Shown here: positions 45,183 through 56,477 of the stretch, piece by piece
Layout of the letters: each line of letters opens with the position of its first letter
How positions within the stretch are numbered: position 1 is the stretch's first letter
NCBI RefSeq assembly: GCF_016834655.1
Contig: NZ_JAENHP010000024.1
Span: forward strand, 1-64,000
Length of the DNA: 64,000 nucleotides
Origin: Paractinoplanes ovalisporus
GTDB lineage: Bacteria > Actinomycetota > Actinomycetes > Mycobacteriales > Micromonosporaceae
Direction of reading: 5' to 3'
Program-made: the position numbers and the translations under genes
The notes under the pieces: generated by a model
The model's input: only the letters and a program-made list of their open reading frames with translations
The model's database searches: none
Told to the model about the DNA's origin: nothing

Positions 45183-46124
45183 TCAGATCGCGGCCAGGGC
45201 CTTCCCGATGTTCCACTCGGCCAGATCGAGCATCCACTGGCGGTCGGGGAAATCGGTGCCGGCGATCCGCAACGGCCCCTCGATCAGCGCGATGACCTGC
45301 GCGAACCGATAGAACTCAAGACGCGCCGGGTCGAGGGCGACCGGATCGAGTTCCCCGTACGCCTCGTCGAAGCGCAACTGGAGAAAGGCGTGCTCCCACT
45401 CGACGTCGAACCAGGTCAGGCCCTCGATGTCGATCATCACGGGCTCGCCCGCCGGGCCGATCAGCACGTGGTCGGCGCCCAGCTCACCGTGCACGAGCAC
45501 GAACTCCCGCCGGGGCCGCACCTCCGCCCGCAGGCTGTGCAGGTGCTCCTCGAGCCGGGGCCGGGCCGTGGCCAGCCGCTGGTCGCGGTCCGCCACCTTG
45601 CCGAGGTGGTTCAGCACCCGCCCGACGATCATGTCTTCCGGCGGCCGGGCCGGGGTGGTCCGCGCGGCCGGCATGCCCCACTGCTCGCCATAGGTCGTGT
45701 GCATCCGCCGGAGCGCCGCTCCCAACTCGCTAAGGGGCCGGGCCGCGGCAGCGGGGTCACGCTCCATCAACGCCTCGAGCGTCTCGCGGCCGGCGTCCTC
45801 GACCAGCACCATCTCGGGGCCGGCGACGAGGACCTCCGGTACCCGCACCCCGGCGCCGGTCAGCAGGGCCTGGTTCGTCATGAACAGCTCGGCGCCGGAG
45901 GCGTCCTGGAACGGGTCGTCGGGCACGGTCCCGGACGGCGGCCAGTAGTTCTCCGCCTCCGCCCACAGGTAGAGGACCACCGAGCGGCCGTCGTCGAGCT
46001 CCAGCCGGTAGACGCCTTTCTTGGTGCCGCCGGTGAGCCGTTGCAGGCCGGTGACCCGCCCGGCGTCGCCCCACCGACCGGCCAGCAGCCCGGACACGTC
46101 GTCAAGAGTCAGAAAGACACGCAC
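45183..46124 (-). CDS. Aminoglycoside phosphotransferase-like kinase
   Basis: A 313-residue protein with the APH-type fold: the nucleotide-binding start (VTGLQRLTGGTKKGVYRLELDDGRSVVLYLW), the catalytic loop VLVHGELGADHVLIG and the metal motif VMIDIEGLTWFDVEWE. The HGELGADH form differs slightly from the classic HGDLxxxN, as in many environmental homologues. These enzymes phosphorylate small hydroxylated molecules; resistance cannot be inferred. GTG at 46124 is chosen as start at the beginning of homology. Confidence 0.8.
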   Translation of the reverse strand: MRVFLTLDDVSGLLAGRWGDAGRVTGLQRLTGGTKKGVYRLELDDGRSVVLYLWAEAENYWPPSGTVPDDPFQDASGAELFMTNQALLTGAGVRVPEVLVAGPEMVLVEDAGRETLEALMERDPAAAARPLSELGAALRRMHTTYGEQWGMPAARTTPARPPEDMIVGRVLNHLGKVADRDQRLATARPRLEEHLHSLRAEVRPRREFVLVHGELGADHVLIGPAGEPVMIDIEGLTWFDVEWEHAFLQLRFDEAYGELDPVALDPARLEFYRFAQVIALIEGPLRIAGTDFPDRQWMLDLAEWNIGKALAAI

Positions 46125-46180
46125 GACGGTCGATGCTAGGGCTTGCGCTGCCGTGGGACCTCCGAATTCCGGACAGCACA

Positions 46181-46211
46181 AAGCCCCGCTCCGGCGTCCG
46201 GAGCGGGGCTT
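46181..46211 (-). terminator. Terminator after the conservon
   Basis: A perfect 14-bp stem, AAGCCCCGCTCCGG (46181-46194) with its complement at 46198-46211 and a 3-bp loop. It lies 10 bp past the GTPase stop and closes the minus-strand operon; it could act in both directions. Confidence 0.85.
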
Positions 46212-46221
46212 CGACCGTCAG

Positions 46222-46809
46222 TTAGGCGGGCGCTACCGCGCGGGTACGACGCATCGTCAGCACATACTCGACCAGCGAGATGAGGACGTTCTTGGTCGAC
46301 TCACGGTTGCGGGCGTCGCAGCTCACCACCGGGACGTCGCTCGAGATCGCGAGAGCGTCCCGGACGTCCTGAGCGTTGTGATACTGCATGCCGTCGAAGC
46401 AGTTTATGGCGACCAGGTAGGGCAGCCGCCGGTGCTCGAAGAAGTCGATCGCGGCGAAACAGTCGGCGAGACGCCGAGTGTCCACCATGACGACCGCACC
46501 GATCGCGCCCCGCACCAGTTCGTCCCACATGAACCAGAAACGCGTCTGGCCCGGCGTGCCGAACAGATAAAGGATCAGATCGCGATCGATGCTGATGCGG
46601 CCGAAGTCCATGGCGACGGTGGTCGTCATCTTCCCCGGAACCTGCCGGTTGTCGTCGACACCCACACCCGCCGAGGTCATGATGGCCTCGGTGGTCAGCG
46701 GGGTGATCTCCGAGACCGAACCGACCAGCGTCGTCTTACCGACGCCGAACCCGCCGGCGATCACAATCTTCGCCGACGTCACGCGCCCCGCAGCGGGACG
46801 GTGCGACAT
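46222..46809 (-). CDS. Conservon GTP-binding protein (CvnD-like)
   Basis: A 195-residue small GTPase-like protein with P-loop GGFGVGKTT, switch segment YLFGTPGQTRFWFMWDEL and NCFDG in place of a standard NKxD. This is the fourth component of actinobacterial conservons, which act downstream of a sensor kinase somewhat like eukaryotic G-protein modules. ATG at 46809 lies 1 bp past the DUF742 stop. Order kinase-roadblock-DUF742-GTPase is complete and on one transcript. Confidence 0.93.
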   Translation of the reverse strand: MSHRPAAGRVTSAKIVIAGGFGVGKTTLVGSVSEITPLTTEAIMTSAGVGVDDNRQVPGKMTTTVAMDFGRISIDRDLILYLFGTPGQTRFWFMWDELVRGAIGAVVMVDTRRLADCFAAIDFFEHRRLPYLVAINCFDGMQYHNAQDVRDALAISSDVPVVSCDARNRESTKNVLISLVEYVLTMRRTRAVAPA

Positions 46810-46810
46810 G

Positions 46811-47194
46811 TCAGAGCCTGCGAAGTCCACTCAGCACCCTTTCCAGCAGTTCCGTGCCTACCGCGTCGGTCTCGTCGTCCAGCGAGGTGGGCTCATAAAC
46901 CGCCACCAGGCCATCGGAGGCCATGTCGGCGACGATCACACGAGCCACACCGAGCGGCAGTTGCATGCGTGCGGCGATCTCGGCCAGCGACTGAACCCGG
47001 CCGCCGTCGCACATCGCCGCGATGTACTGATGCTCGCTTCCACCCTGCCCGCCACGGATGCCGGAGCGCCCGCGAACGGTTGTCTCGACCAGCGCTTCCA
47101 GCGCTATCTCAAGCTTCGGACGGGTCCGACCGCGGGTTACGGCGTACGGCCTGACCAGCGCGCCGGTCGGCTCATCGCGTTCGGGCATCGTCAC
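46811..47194 (-). CDS. DUF742 protein (CvnC-like)
   Basis: A 127-residue winged-helix-like conservon protein: LVRPYAVTRGRTRPK near the N-terminus, then the conserved EHQYIAAMCDGGRVQSLAEIAARMQLPLGVARVIVADMASDGLV. Partner of the roadblock protein and GTPase in signalling complexes; exact biochemistry unknown. GTG at 47194 has GGGG six bases upstream; the ATG two codons later is an alternative. Confidence 0.93.
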   Translation of the reverse strand: MTMPERDEPTGALVRPYAVTRGRTRPKLEIALEALVETTVRGRSGIRGGQGGSEHQYIAAMCDGGRVQSLAEIAARMQLPLGVARVIVADMASDGLVAVYEPTSLDDETDAVGTELLERVLSGLRRL

Positions 47195-47279
47195 CGCTCA
47201 CCCCTTCCTCGAACCCTTAGAAGTGTCTCTACTTTTCAACTTTTTGAACAGCGGCCGAATACTTCGGCCGTCTGCCCGT

Positions 47280-47684
47280 TCAGCCGAGTACCCCGGCCGC
47301 CGAACGCGGAGCGGGAGTAAGTGCCTCGCCGACGCGGTCGACCAGGAGGGCCATTTCGTAACCCACCTGTCCGACGTCGCAGCTGCGAGCCGCGAGCACC
47401 GCGAAGGACGAGCCGTCCGAGATGGACATCAGGAAAAGGAACCCGTTGTCCATCTCGACCACCGTCTGCAGCACGGCGCCACCCTCGAAGCACCGAGCGG
47501 CGCCCTGAGTGAGGCTGACCAGGCCGGAGGCGATGGCTGCCAATTGATCGGCGCGGTCCCGGGGGAGGTCCCGCGAGGCCGCCAGGAGCAGACCGTCAGC
47601 GGAGACCGCGATCGCATGTGCGACGCCGGGAACGCGGTCGGCGAAGTTGGCCAGGAGCCAACCGAGATCCTGCGTAGATGTCAT
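47280..47684 (-). CDS. Roadblock/LC7 domain protein (CvnB-like)
   Basis: A 134-residue protein with the Roadblock/LC7 pattern: [35 protein letters not shown] and [20 protein letters not shown]. Roadblock proteins modulate small GTPases. The ATG at 47684 overlaps the stop of the sensor kinase gene, so the two are translationally coupled. An 85-bp gap follows before DUF742. Confidence 0.93.
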   Translation of the reverse strand: MTSTQDLGWLLANFADRVPGVAHAIAVSADGLLLAASRDLPRDRADQLAAIASGLVSLTQGAARCFEGGAVLQTVVEMDNGFLFLMSISDGSSFAVLAARSCDVGQVGYEMALLVDRVGEALTPAPRSAAGVLG

Positions 47685-50600
47685 GCCTCATGCTCCTTGC
47701 CAGCCTGCGAGGACTGCTGCCCTCCCGGAGTCTCCTCCGGGTTGGTCGATTCTTTGGTGCGACCGCGCTGCACACCACGGTGGTACGCGGAAAGGAGACC
47801 GCGAACACCCTCGGGCGTACGACGCTCGACGGAGTTTCCGCCGCGGTCGACACCACCGGGGACGAGCTGCGCCATGGGGGTGCGCTTGGGCAGACCGGCC
47901 GTGGTCGTGGTGTCGACCTGCGCCTCCGCCGCCGCCTGAGCGGCGGTCCAGCCCTCGTCGGCCGCGGTCCGCCACGGGTTGTTCGTGGCGGCGCTGCCGT
48001 TCGGGCTGCTGCCGTTCGTCGCGGCACCGTTGGCGGCACCGACACCAACAGTAGCCGGGTCTCGTTCGCGCGACTCGGGCGAGACAGCCTGCTGCGGCAC
48101 ACCGACCGAACGGGCCGGCTCCCCGGTGGGGATCCGCTGCGAGCTGACCGGTTCATCGAGCCCGTTCGACGACGGCTTGGCCTCGGCCGGACGGGCCGTG
48201 GTGAACCAGGCCGACTCGAGCTCCCGGAAGATCGGCAGCTCCATCGTCTCGTCGGCGAACTGACCCTGCCCGCTGTCGCGCTGCCGGGCCGCGGCCTGCG
48301 CGGCGGCGATCTGCGCGGCCGCCGTGGCCTGAGCCTCGGCCGCCTGAGCCGTCGCGACCTCGTGGGCCGCCTTGGCCGCCGCGGCCGCACGCTGGGCCTC
48401 GGCCCGCTCGGCCTCGGACTGCGGGGCACCCGAGACGGGCACCGCCGACACCGGCGGGATCGGCGCGGTCTGCGGGTTGGTCGGACGCTCGACCTGGGGA
48501 CCGTCGAGGCGGTTCTCGGGCCGGTAGCGCGGAAGCTCGGCGGTCATGTCGAGCGCCGCGGCGAGACTCTCCGGAACGTGCGGGGCCTGGTTCTCGCGTT
48601 CCGGCGCGACCGGCGGCCAAGCCGGCGGAGCGGCCGAGACCGGGTTGTTGGTCGGCGGGGCCGAGACCGGGGGTTCCGATCCGGGCGGGCCCGAAACCGG
48701 GTGACCACCATAAGGCGGGGCCGACGGCACGGGCGGGGCGGAGATCGGCGGCACCGGCGGGGCCGAGACCGGCGGGACGAACGGGTTGCGGCCCTGGGTC
48801 TCGGGGTTGGCCGGGAGCTGGCGCGGGATGGTCGGGCCGAAGCCGTTGGTGTCGACGTCGCGGCCCTGGTCGTTGCGGCGCTGCGGCAGCCCGTCGGGAC
48901 CGGCGAAGCCCTGCGGCGACGACGGCTGACCCATCGGGCCGGACGGCAGCGGCGGGATCGGCTCGTTGCTGCGCGGGCCGTAGAAGCCGTTGGCGCCGTT
49001 GCCGTTGCTGCCGCCGTTGAACGAGCCGTTGGAGCCACCGAAGCCGTTGGACGGGGCGCCGGTGAGGTCGGACCAGGCCGGGACCGAGCGGCCGTTCGTG
49101 CCGAGCATGCCGCCGTTGTTCATCGGCGGGTTCGGGTCGAACGGGCGGCCGGTCGGGTAGCCACCGCGGCCACCGCTCTCGAGCGCCAGCGGCTCGGGCA
49201 TGCCCGGGCGGCCCTGCTCGTCGTAGCCGGCGCCGACCTGCATGCGGCCACCGCCGACGGCGGGCTGACCCTGGCCACCGGTGAGCACCGAGAGGGGCAG
49301 GCCGACCTCGGCCACCGTGCCGCGCTCGTTGTCGGCCGGGCGGAGCTCGACCTTGACGGCGTGCCGGTTGGCCAGCCGGGCGACCACGACCAGGCCCATC
49401 ATGCGGGAGACAGCCACGTCGACCATGGGCGGGTTGGCCAGGCGGTCGTTCAGCTCGTGCAGCTGCTCGCGGCTGATGCCGATGCCGCGGTCTTCCACGG
49501 TGAGCAGAGCGCCGTCACCCAGCCGCCGCGCCTCGACGATGACCGTCGAGTTGGGCGGGGAGAAGGCGGTCGCGTTGTCGAAGAGCTCGGCGACCAGGTG
49601 GACCATGTCGTTGACGGCGTGCGCCGCCACCTCGATGTCCCGGTCGATCATGCCGAACTCGATGCGTGTGTAGTGCTCGACCTCGGACTGGGCGGCGCGG
49701 AGCACGTCGATCAGGGCGGCCGGCTCGCGCTGCACGCGGGTCGAGTCGGCGCCGGCGAGAACCAGGAGGTTTTCGTCGTTGCGGCGCATCCGGGTGGCCA
49801 GGTGGTCGAGCTGGAAGAGCTCGGCCAGACGGTCCGGGTCTTCCTCGCCGCGCTCCAGCCGGTCGAGGTGACCGATGAGCCGGTCGACCAGGATCTGGGA
49901 ACGGCGGGCGAGGTTGACGAACATCGTCGCGACGGAGGCCCGCAGGGCGGCCTGCTCGGCGGCGGTGCGCACCGCCTCGAGGTGGACCGCGTTGAACGCC
50001 TCGGTCACCCGGCCGAACTCGTCACGGCTGCGGACCGGAAGCGGCTCGGCGATCTGGTCGGCCAGCTGGGCCGGGGTGAGCGAAGTGGACAGCTGCGGGT
50101 CACGCAGCCGGCTCACGGCGTGGGGCAGGCCGAACTGGGCGACCGAGAGGGCACCCTGGCGCAGCTCGCGCAGCGAGCGGGCCATCGACCGGGCCACCAG
50201 CCAGGCGAACAGGATCGCGAGCAGGAGCATGCCGAGCAGCACGCTGGTCTCGATGAAGACCCGGCGGTTCACGTCGTTGCGCAGGGTGGTGGCCTGGTCG
50301 ACGATCTCGGAGTCCATCTTGACCTCGACCGTGCGGAACTCCGCGCCATAGCCGGCCAGGGCGTTGTCCCACTGCGAGGTGGTGAACAGGATCCGCCGGG
50401 TGTTCGCACCCTGCAGGTCGGGCAGCGGGTTGGTGTAGTTGGTCGCGGCCCGGCCGGCGGTCGAGTTCTCGATCGCGTTGAACGCGTCGCGGTCGACGCC
50501 CGAGCCGACCGACTGGAGCGTGTTGCCGGCGAGCGTGAAGCCGAGCTGGGCCTCGAGGAACTCGGTGCGCAGGGCGACGGAGAGCTCGCGCTTGGCGATG

Positions 50601-51265
50601 ATCTTGTGACCGATGTCGCGCTGGCGGGCGACGTATTCCTTGGCGGTCGCCACCGCGGCGACGGCGCGCAGGTGGTCGCTCAGCTCGGTGTCGCTGGCGA
50701 GCTGGGCGGCGGCCGAGCGCACGGCCAGGAGGTCGTCGATCAGCTTGGTGTAGGTCTCTTCGACCGTCTGCTCGGCGCCCGGGCGGTCGTTGGCGATCTG
50801 GCTCCGCTTGGCCGGCAGGTCCTCGAGGTTGCGGTCGAGGCGCAGCAGCAGCGTGCTGACGTTGTCGGGGACGTCGTCGAGCGCGGCCTTCTGCTGGGCG
50901 TAGGGCACCTTGGCCGCGTCGACCTTGCCGTTCTCGGCACCGTAGGCCTGGGTCGCCTTGACGAAGTCGGGGCTCTTCTTGTCCTCGATCGTCGTGATCA
51001 TCATGCCGTAGGCACGTTCGTTCTGCAGGTGGTCGACCAGACCACCGGCGGCCTCCGACAGCACCGAAAGGGTGCGGGCGCGCTCCGCGTTGTTGGCTTC
51101 GTCGATGTGGTCGACCAGACCGCTGACGCCGACGATGATCGTCGCCAGGGTGGGCACCAGCATGATGAGGCCAAGCTTCGACCAGATCGGCAGGTCTCGC
51201 AGCCGATCGGCCGGGCGACGGAGACGCGACATGACGCCGGTCGCCGTCTTGGGGCGCTTGCTCAC
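47681..51265 (-). CDS. Nitrate-sensor-type histidine kinase (CvnA-like)
   Basis: A 1194-residue membrane kinase. TM1 (about 27-50), an extracytoplasmic NIT-type sensor domain (60-330), TM2 (336-358) and HAMP (359-435) come first. A putative phospho-accepting helix has His488, followed by an HATPase with N box [12 protein letters not shown] (560-571) and DRGIGIS (592-598). A long Pro/Asn-rich tail (about 665-1015) ends in conserved blocks SAWFTT (1018) and [16 protein letters not shown] (1123-1138). GTG at 51265 has AGGAGG seven bases upstream; an ATG 18 codons earlier lacks one. First gene of the conservon. Confidence 0.93.
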   Translation of the reverse strand: MSKRPKTATGVMSRLRRPADRLRDLPIWSKLGLIMLVPTLATIIVGVSGLVDHIDEANNAERARTLSVLSEAAGGLVDHLQNERAYGMMITTIEDKKSPDFVKATQAYGAENGKVDAAKVPYAQQKAALDDVPDNVSTLLLRLDRNLEDLPAKRSQIANDRPGAEQTVEETYTKLIDDLLAVRSAAAQLASDTELSDHLRAVAAVATAKEYVARQRDIGHKIIAKRELSVALRTEFLEAQLGFTLAGNTLQSVGSGVDRDAFNAIENSTAGRAATNYTNPLPDLQGANTRRILFTTSQWDNALAGYGAEFRTVEVKMDSEIVDQATTLRNDVNRRVFIETSVLLGMLLLAILFAWLVARSMARSLRELRQGALSVAQFGLPHAVSRLRDPQLSTSLTPAQLADQIAEPLPVRSRDEFGRVTEAFNAVHLEAVRTAAEQAALRASVATMFVNLARRSQILVDRLIGHLDRLERGEEDPDRLAELFQLDHLATRMRRNDENLLVLAGADSTRVQREPAALIDVLRAAQSEVEHYTRIEFGMIDRDIEVAAHAVNDMVHLVAELFDNATAFSPPNSTVIVEARRLGDGALLTVEDRGIGISREQLHELNDRLANPPMVDVAVSRMMGLVVVARLANRHAVKVELRPADNERGTVAEVGLPLSVLTGGQGQPAVGGGRMQVGAGYDEQGRPGMPEPLALESGGRGGYPTGRPFDPNPPMNNGGMLGTNGRSVPAWSDLTGAPSNGFGGSNGSFNGGSNGNGANGFYGPRSNEPIPPLPSGPMGQPSSPQGFAGPDGLPQRRNDQGRDVDTNGFGPTIPRQLPANPETQGRNPFVPPVSAPPVPPISAPPVPSAPPYGGHPVSGPPGSEPPVSAPPTNNPVSAAPPAWPPVAPERENQAPHVPESLAAALDMTAELPRYRPENRLDGPQVERPTNPQTAPIPPVSAVPVSGAPQSEAERAEAQRAAAAAKAAHEVATAQAAEAQATAAAQIAAAQAAARQRDSGQGQFADETMELPIFRELESAWFTTARPAEAKPSSNGLDEPVSSQRIPTGEPARSVGVPQQAVSPESRERDPATVGVGAANGAATNGSSPNGSAATNNPWRTAADEGWTAAQAAAEAQVDTTTTAGLPKRTPMAQLVPGGVDRGGNSVERRTPEGVRGLLSAYHRGVQRGRTKESTNPEETPGGQQSSQAGKEHEA

Positions 51266-51689
51266 GTCACCGTCCTCCTGTTTCGGGCCCCGGCACTCGG
51301 CTCGCCGGGCGCCGCACACGGCCGACTGCCGCGTCGGGCCCCCGAGATTCCATCACGACGAGTGTCAAAGAGAAAGGGCCGTCGGACACGGACCGGTTGT
51401 GTGACGCGTGTTGCTCGATACGTCGACCGTCAATGTCACAGGCTGTGCACGTCAACTTTTCTCACTGTCACCCTGTCCGGTCGGAACGGCGCGGGGGTAC
51501 GCCGGAACGACCGCGCACGATCGTAAAGGATCGCGGCAGGAGAGACGATGTCGCGGTTGCGAACGATCGGCAAGGTGAGATGCCGGATTTCGCAGTGTTT
51601 GTAGGGACCATTCTGGCCGAACGGATGATCAGTGCCGCCAAACCGGCAATGTCGCTTGCCGGACCGCGCGTTGTAACAAGCTTGTGCCG
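51266..51689. other. Intergenic stretch upstream of the conservon
   Basis: A 424-bp gap between the adenosine deaminase stop and the sensor kinase start. It must contain the conservon promoter, and a TTGACG-like hexamer reads on the minus strand near 51430, but no matching -10 element is convincing. No coding frame or RNA gene is supported. Confidence 0.45.
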
Positions 51690-52775
51690 CTATCCGATCA
51701 GCTTCGCGTACCCCGGCTTGATCAGGTCATTGATGATCGCCAGCCGTTCGTCGTACGGGATGAAAGCCGACTTCATCGCGTTGATCGTCAGCCACTGCAG
51801 CTCGCTCCAGCCCCAGCCGAAGGCCTCGGAGAGCAGCGCCATCTCGCGGGACATCGAGGTTCCGCTCATCAGCCGGTTGTCCGTGTTGACGGTGACCCGG
51901 AAGCGCAGATCGTGCAGCAGGCCGATCGGGTGCTCGCCGATCGACGCCGCGGCGCCGGTCTGCACGTTGGACGACGGGCACAGCTCGAGCGGGATCCGCT
52001 TGTCCCGCACGTACGCGGCGAGGCGGCCCAGGACCACGTCGCCACCGGCCGGGGTGCCGGCGATGTCGTCGACCAGTCGCACTCCGTGACCGAGCCGGTC
52101 GGCGCCGCACCACTGGATGGCCTGCCAGATCGACGGCAGACCGAAGGCCTCGCCCGCGTGGATGGTGAAGTGGAAATTCTCACGCTGGAGATATTCGAAG
52201 GCGTCGAGGTGCCGGGTGGGCGGGAAACCGGCCTCGGCGCCCGCGATGTCGAAGCCGACCACACCGGCGTCGCGGTAGCGCACGGACAGCTCGGCGATCT
52301 CCTGCGAGCGGGCCGCGTGGCGCATCGCGGTCAGCAGCACGCCGATGCGGATCGGGGTGCCCTGGGCGGCGGCCTCGGCCATCCCCTCGGCGAAGCCGGC
52401 GTTCACCGCCTCGACGACCTCGTCGAGACTCAGGCCGCGTTCGAGATGCTGCTCGGGGGCATAGCGCACCTCGGCGTAGACCACACCGTCGGCGGCCAGG
52501 TCGAGCGCGCACTCCCGGGCGACCCGGCGCAGGCCCTCCTCGGTCTGCATCACGGCCACCGTGTGGGCGAACGTCTCCAGGTAGCGTTCCAGCGAGCCGG
52601 AGTCGGCCGCCGCGACGAACCACTCGGCCAGCGCGGCCGGGTCGGTGGCGGGGAGTTCGTGGCCCACCCGTTCGGCCAGCTCGATGATGGTGGCGGGGCG
52701 CAGTCCACCGTCGAGGTGGTCGTGCAGCAGCACCTTCGGCGCCGGGACGATGTCGGAGAAAGCGATGGCGGCCAT
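51690..52775 (-). CDS. add: Adenosine deaminase
   Basis: A 361-residue zinc enzyme that converts (deoxy)adenosine to (deoxy)inosine. It has zinc ligands in LLHDHLDGG, substrate-binding [10 protein letters not shown], catalytic His in LGHGVRL, and the metal Asp in [13 protein letters not shown]. Length is typical. Order add-deoA-cdd matches M. tuberculosis Rv3313c-Rv3315c, but here a methyltransferase gene and DUF4272 separate add from deoA. It diverges from the methyltransferase with 26 bp between starts. Confidence 0.95.
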   Translation of the reverse strand: MAAIAFSDIVPAPKVLLHDHLDGGLRPATIIELAERVGHELPATDPAALAEWFVAAADSGSLERYLETFAHTVAVMQTEEGLRRVARECALDLAADGVVYAEVRYAPEQHLERGLSLDEVVEAVNAGFAEGMAEAAAQGTPIRIGVLLTAMRHAARSQEIAELSVRYRDAGVVGFDIAGAEAGFPPTRHLDAFEYLQRENFHFTIHAGEAFGLPSIWQAIQWCGADRLGHGVRLVDDIAGTPAGGDVVLGRLAAYVRDKRIPLELCPSSNVQTGAAASIGEHPIGLLHDLRFRVTVNTDNRLMSGTSMSREMALLSEAFGWGWSELQWLTINAMKSAFIPYDERLAIINDLIKPGYAKLIG

Positions 52776-52801
52776 CAGCCGAGCCTAGAGGCAGGGGACC
52801 A

Positions 52802-53596
52802 ATGATCGACGGAGCATTGCCGTACCTGCGATGCCCGGTTTGCCAACAGGGCCTCGCGCGTGTGGAGCGTTCACTGCGCTGCCCGGCCGGGCACAGCTTC
52901 GACATGGCGAAACAGGGGTACGCCGACCTGACCGCCGGACGGATGCCGCACGTGGGCGACACGGCGGAGATGGTGGCCGACCGGGCGGAGTTCCTGGCGG
53001 CCGGGCACTACGACTTCATCGCCGACGCCCTTGACACCGGTCTTCTGCACGGGCTGATCGTCGACGCGGGTACGGGTACGGGGCACTATCTCGGGCGGGT
53101 GCTGGACGCGGCGCCGGGCGCGACCGGGCTGGGGCTCGACGTCTCCAAGCCGGCGCTGCGGCGGGCGGCCCGGGCCCACGAGCGGGCGGCGGCGGTGCTG
53201 ACCGATCTGTGGCGGCCGCTGCCGATCGCGGACGGGGTGGCCGATGTGATCGTGAACGTGTTCGCCCCGCGCAACGGTGCTGAGTTCCGGCGGGTGCTGC
53301 GACCGGAGGGGCGCCTGCTCGTGGTGACGCCGGCCCCCGATCACCTGCGGGAGCTGATCGACGCGCACGGCCTGATCCAGGTCGACCCCGACAAGGCGGC
53401 CCGCGTACGGGATGCGCTGGGCGACCACTTCAAGGAAGAGAGCTCAACCGCCCTGCGGCGGGCCCTGACCCTGACGGCGGTCGAGACCAGGACGCTGATC
53501 GGCATGACACCGAGCGCCCACCACGTCTCCGACTTCCCCGCCGCTCCCACCACGGTCACCGCCTCGGTGCTGGTCACCACGTATCGCCCGGTTTGA
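52802..53596 (+). CDS. RlmA-like rRNA guanine methyltransferase
   Basis: A 264-residue protein with an N-terminal zinc ribbon (Cys11, Cys14, Cys27, His31: CPVC then CPAGH) and a Rossmann methyltransferase domain with SAM loop VDAGTGTGHY. This pairing characterises RlmA/TlrB enzymes, which methylate G745 or G748 of 23S rRNA; TlrB-type members confer macrolide tolerance. Which base is modified cannot be read here. ATG at 52802. Confidence 0.87.
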   Translation: MIDGALPYLRCPVCQQGLARVERSLRCPAGHSFDMAKQGYADLTAGRMPHVGDTAEMVADRAEFLAAGHYDFIADALDTGLLHGLIVDAGTGTGHYLGRVLDAAPGATGLGLDVSKPALRRAARAHERAAAVLTDLWRPLPIADGVADVIVNVFAPRNGAEFRRVLRPEGRLLVVTPAPDHLRELIDAHGLIQVDPDKAARVRDALGDHFKEESSTALRRALTLTAVETRTLIGMTPSAHHVSDFPAAPTTVTASVLVTTYRPV

Positions 53597-53668
53597 GAGT
53601 TCGAGCGCGACCGCAGCGGGTTTTGATCTTCCGGTTTGAGCGCAACCGCTCACGCACGTCGCCGTGGT

Positions 53669-53708
53669 GGGCTTCGCGTTATGGACGCGCCAGCGGCCAG
53701 CGAAGCCC
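53669..53708. terminator. Hairpin between convergent genes
   Basis: GGGCTTCGC (53669-53677) pairs with GCGAAGCCC (53700-53708), extendable to 12 bp with one G-T pair. It lies between the convergent methyltransferase and DUF4272 genes. A TTTTGATCTTC-like word also recurs nearby (53621, 53767, 53782). Confidence 0.45.
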
Positions 53709-53801
53709 GCCGCGGTCCCCGCGGGAGCGACGGTCCGTCACCCACCACCCAGCCGGGACATCCAGCTCTTGATCTTCTGGCTTTTGATCTTCAAGAAGCC
53801 C

Positions 53802-54482
53802 TCAAACGGACAAGTCCACTTCTTCCCATTCCGCTGGTTTGTCGTGATAGGGGCCGATAAACACCACCGCCCACTCCAACGCCCACCTCCGCTGGCCGAT
53901 CGCGTTGCCGTCGATCTCCCCCGGCAACGTCAGCCCGATCCGCTCGGCCTCCTGAAACGCCCAATCCAGGCAGTAGTAAAGATCAAGCAGCACAGCGGCC
54001 TCGATCGGATCGCGAGGCGACATCAGCGACCGCGACCGCCAGTTCCCATAACTCTCCCCCGCCGGCAGATCGGGCATGTCCGCCATCAACCGGCCCTCAG
54101 GCGGCGCGGTCGGATCCAGGTGCCGGCTGAGCCCCAGCACCCAGGCCAGCGCGAACACCGCGTCGTGATGCAGCACGAACGACCGGTGATCCCCCTTGGC
54201 GCCGATCACGAACTGCCACTCCGGCGGTGTGACGAGATCAACCAGGTGCGATCCCAGCAACCAGCTCATGGCAGCCTCGGTCGGCATGCCGAAACAACGC
54301 GCGACGACGACGTGCAGCACCGCCAGCCGGGCCTCGATCTCGGCGGTCGGCCGCAGCTCGATCGAGTCTCCGGGCTCCCAGATCAGCGGGAACCCGGGCG
54401 GCGGCAGCGGCAGCCCGAGCCTGTCCAGTTCGTCGAGGCTGGCCTCGCGAACGGCGCGCGGGTCGGGTGCGGCCTTCGTCAT
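53802..54482 (-). CDS. DUF4272 family protein
   Basis: A 226-residue soluble protein with the DUF4272 pattern: ASLDELDRLGLPLPP near the start, AAMSWLLGSHLVDLVTPPEW in the middle and LDLYYCLDWAFQEAERIGLTLPGEIDGNAIGQRRWALEWAVVF near the end. No function is known for the family. It begins 6 bp after the deoA stop and therefore probably belongs to the nucleoside operon, as its last gene. Confidence 0.85.
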   Translation of the reverse strand: MTKAAPDPRAVREASLDELDRLGLPLPPPGFPLIWEPGDSIELRPTAEIEARLAVLHVVVARCFGMPTEAAMSWLLGSHLVDLVTPPEWQFVIGAKGDHRSFVLHHDAVFALAWVLGLSRHLDPTAPPEGRLMADMPDLPAGESYGNWRSRSLMSPRDPIEAAVLLDLYYCLDWAFQEAERIGLTLPGEIDGNAIGQRRWALEWAVVFIGPYHDKPAEWEEVDLSV

Positions 54483-54488
54483 GGTGCG

Positions 54489-55758
<1,270 letters not shown>

Positions 55759-55766
<8 letters not shown>

Positions 55767-56472
55767 TGCTGCCCTCTTCCCATGTGTCCGGAATGCCCTC
55801 GGGGGTCGCGCCCTCGCCGGCCCAGGCCAGCGACCCCTCGGCGTCCACCACGACGACCCGCGGGGTGCGCACACGACCCCAGGCGACGGCCTCGCCCGCC
55901 GTCGGGAAGTTCGGGCCCTCCTCGAGCACGCCCTTCTCGGCGTCCGTGTTGCCGCCGGACCGCTCCCAGTAGCCGGTCCAGACAGTTTCGCCCCCGGCGA
56001 GGTCCGGATGCACAAAAACGGTGCCCCGGCCGCGCCACTTGGCCAGCTCGGCTGGGACCTCGGGACCGGTCTGGAGGTTGTTGACCCGTTCCAGGTCGTC
56101 CAGGCCGAACGCGTGCGGCAGCAGATCGGCCATCCGCAACGGCCCGGTGTGCCACTCGACCAGCAGCTCGGGGCCGCCGTTCTCCCACAACAGCTGGCGG
56201 CAGCGGCCGCACGGCATCAGCGGGTTGCCGGTGGCGTCGACGCACGAGAACGCCACCAGGCGGCCACCGCCGGTCAGGTGCAGCTGGCTGACCAGCCCGC
56301 ACTCCGCGCACAGCCCGACGCCGTAGGACGCATTTTCCACGTTGCACCCGACGACCACCCGGCCGTCGTCCACCAGTGCCGCCGCTCCGACCGGGAAGTC
56401 GGAGTACGGCGCGTACGCATGCCGCATGGCTTCGATAGCGGACGCCCGCAACCCAGCCCAGTCGATCTCCAT
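55759..56472 (-). CDS. cdd: Cytidine deaminase with a C-terminal extension
   Basis: A 237-residue protein. Residues 1-133 are a complete cytidine deaminase with zinc ligands Cys55, Cys88 and Cys91, catalytic Glu57 (CAE) and PCGRCRQLL. Residues 134-237 are an added domain (for example GTVFVHPDLAGGETVWTGYWE) that I do not recognise; normal tetrameric enzymes stop near 130. ATG at 56472, 5 bp after the permease stop, and the stop overlaps deoA, so coupling is likely. Function: deaminates cytidine and deoxycytidine to uridine forms. Confidence 0.93.
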
Positions 56473-56477
56473 GGGCG

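Noticed and set aside
47678-51526. Plus-strand frame of over 1200 codons antisense to the sensor kinase
   Set aside because: A GC-bias shadow; Arg/Gly/Asp-rich translation with no domain, while the opposite strand has NIT, HAMP and HATPase motifs.
55767-56015. Longer N-terminus for deoA
   Set aside because: It is the out-of-frame shadow of cdd; the family start MSEFAAVDVIRAKRDG coincides with ATG 55766.
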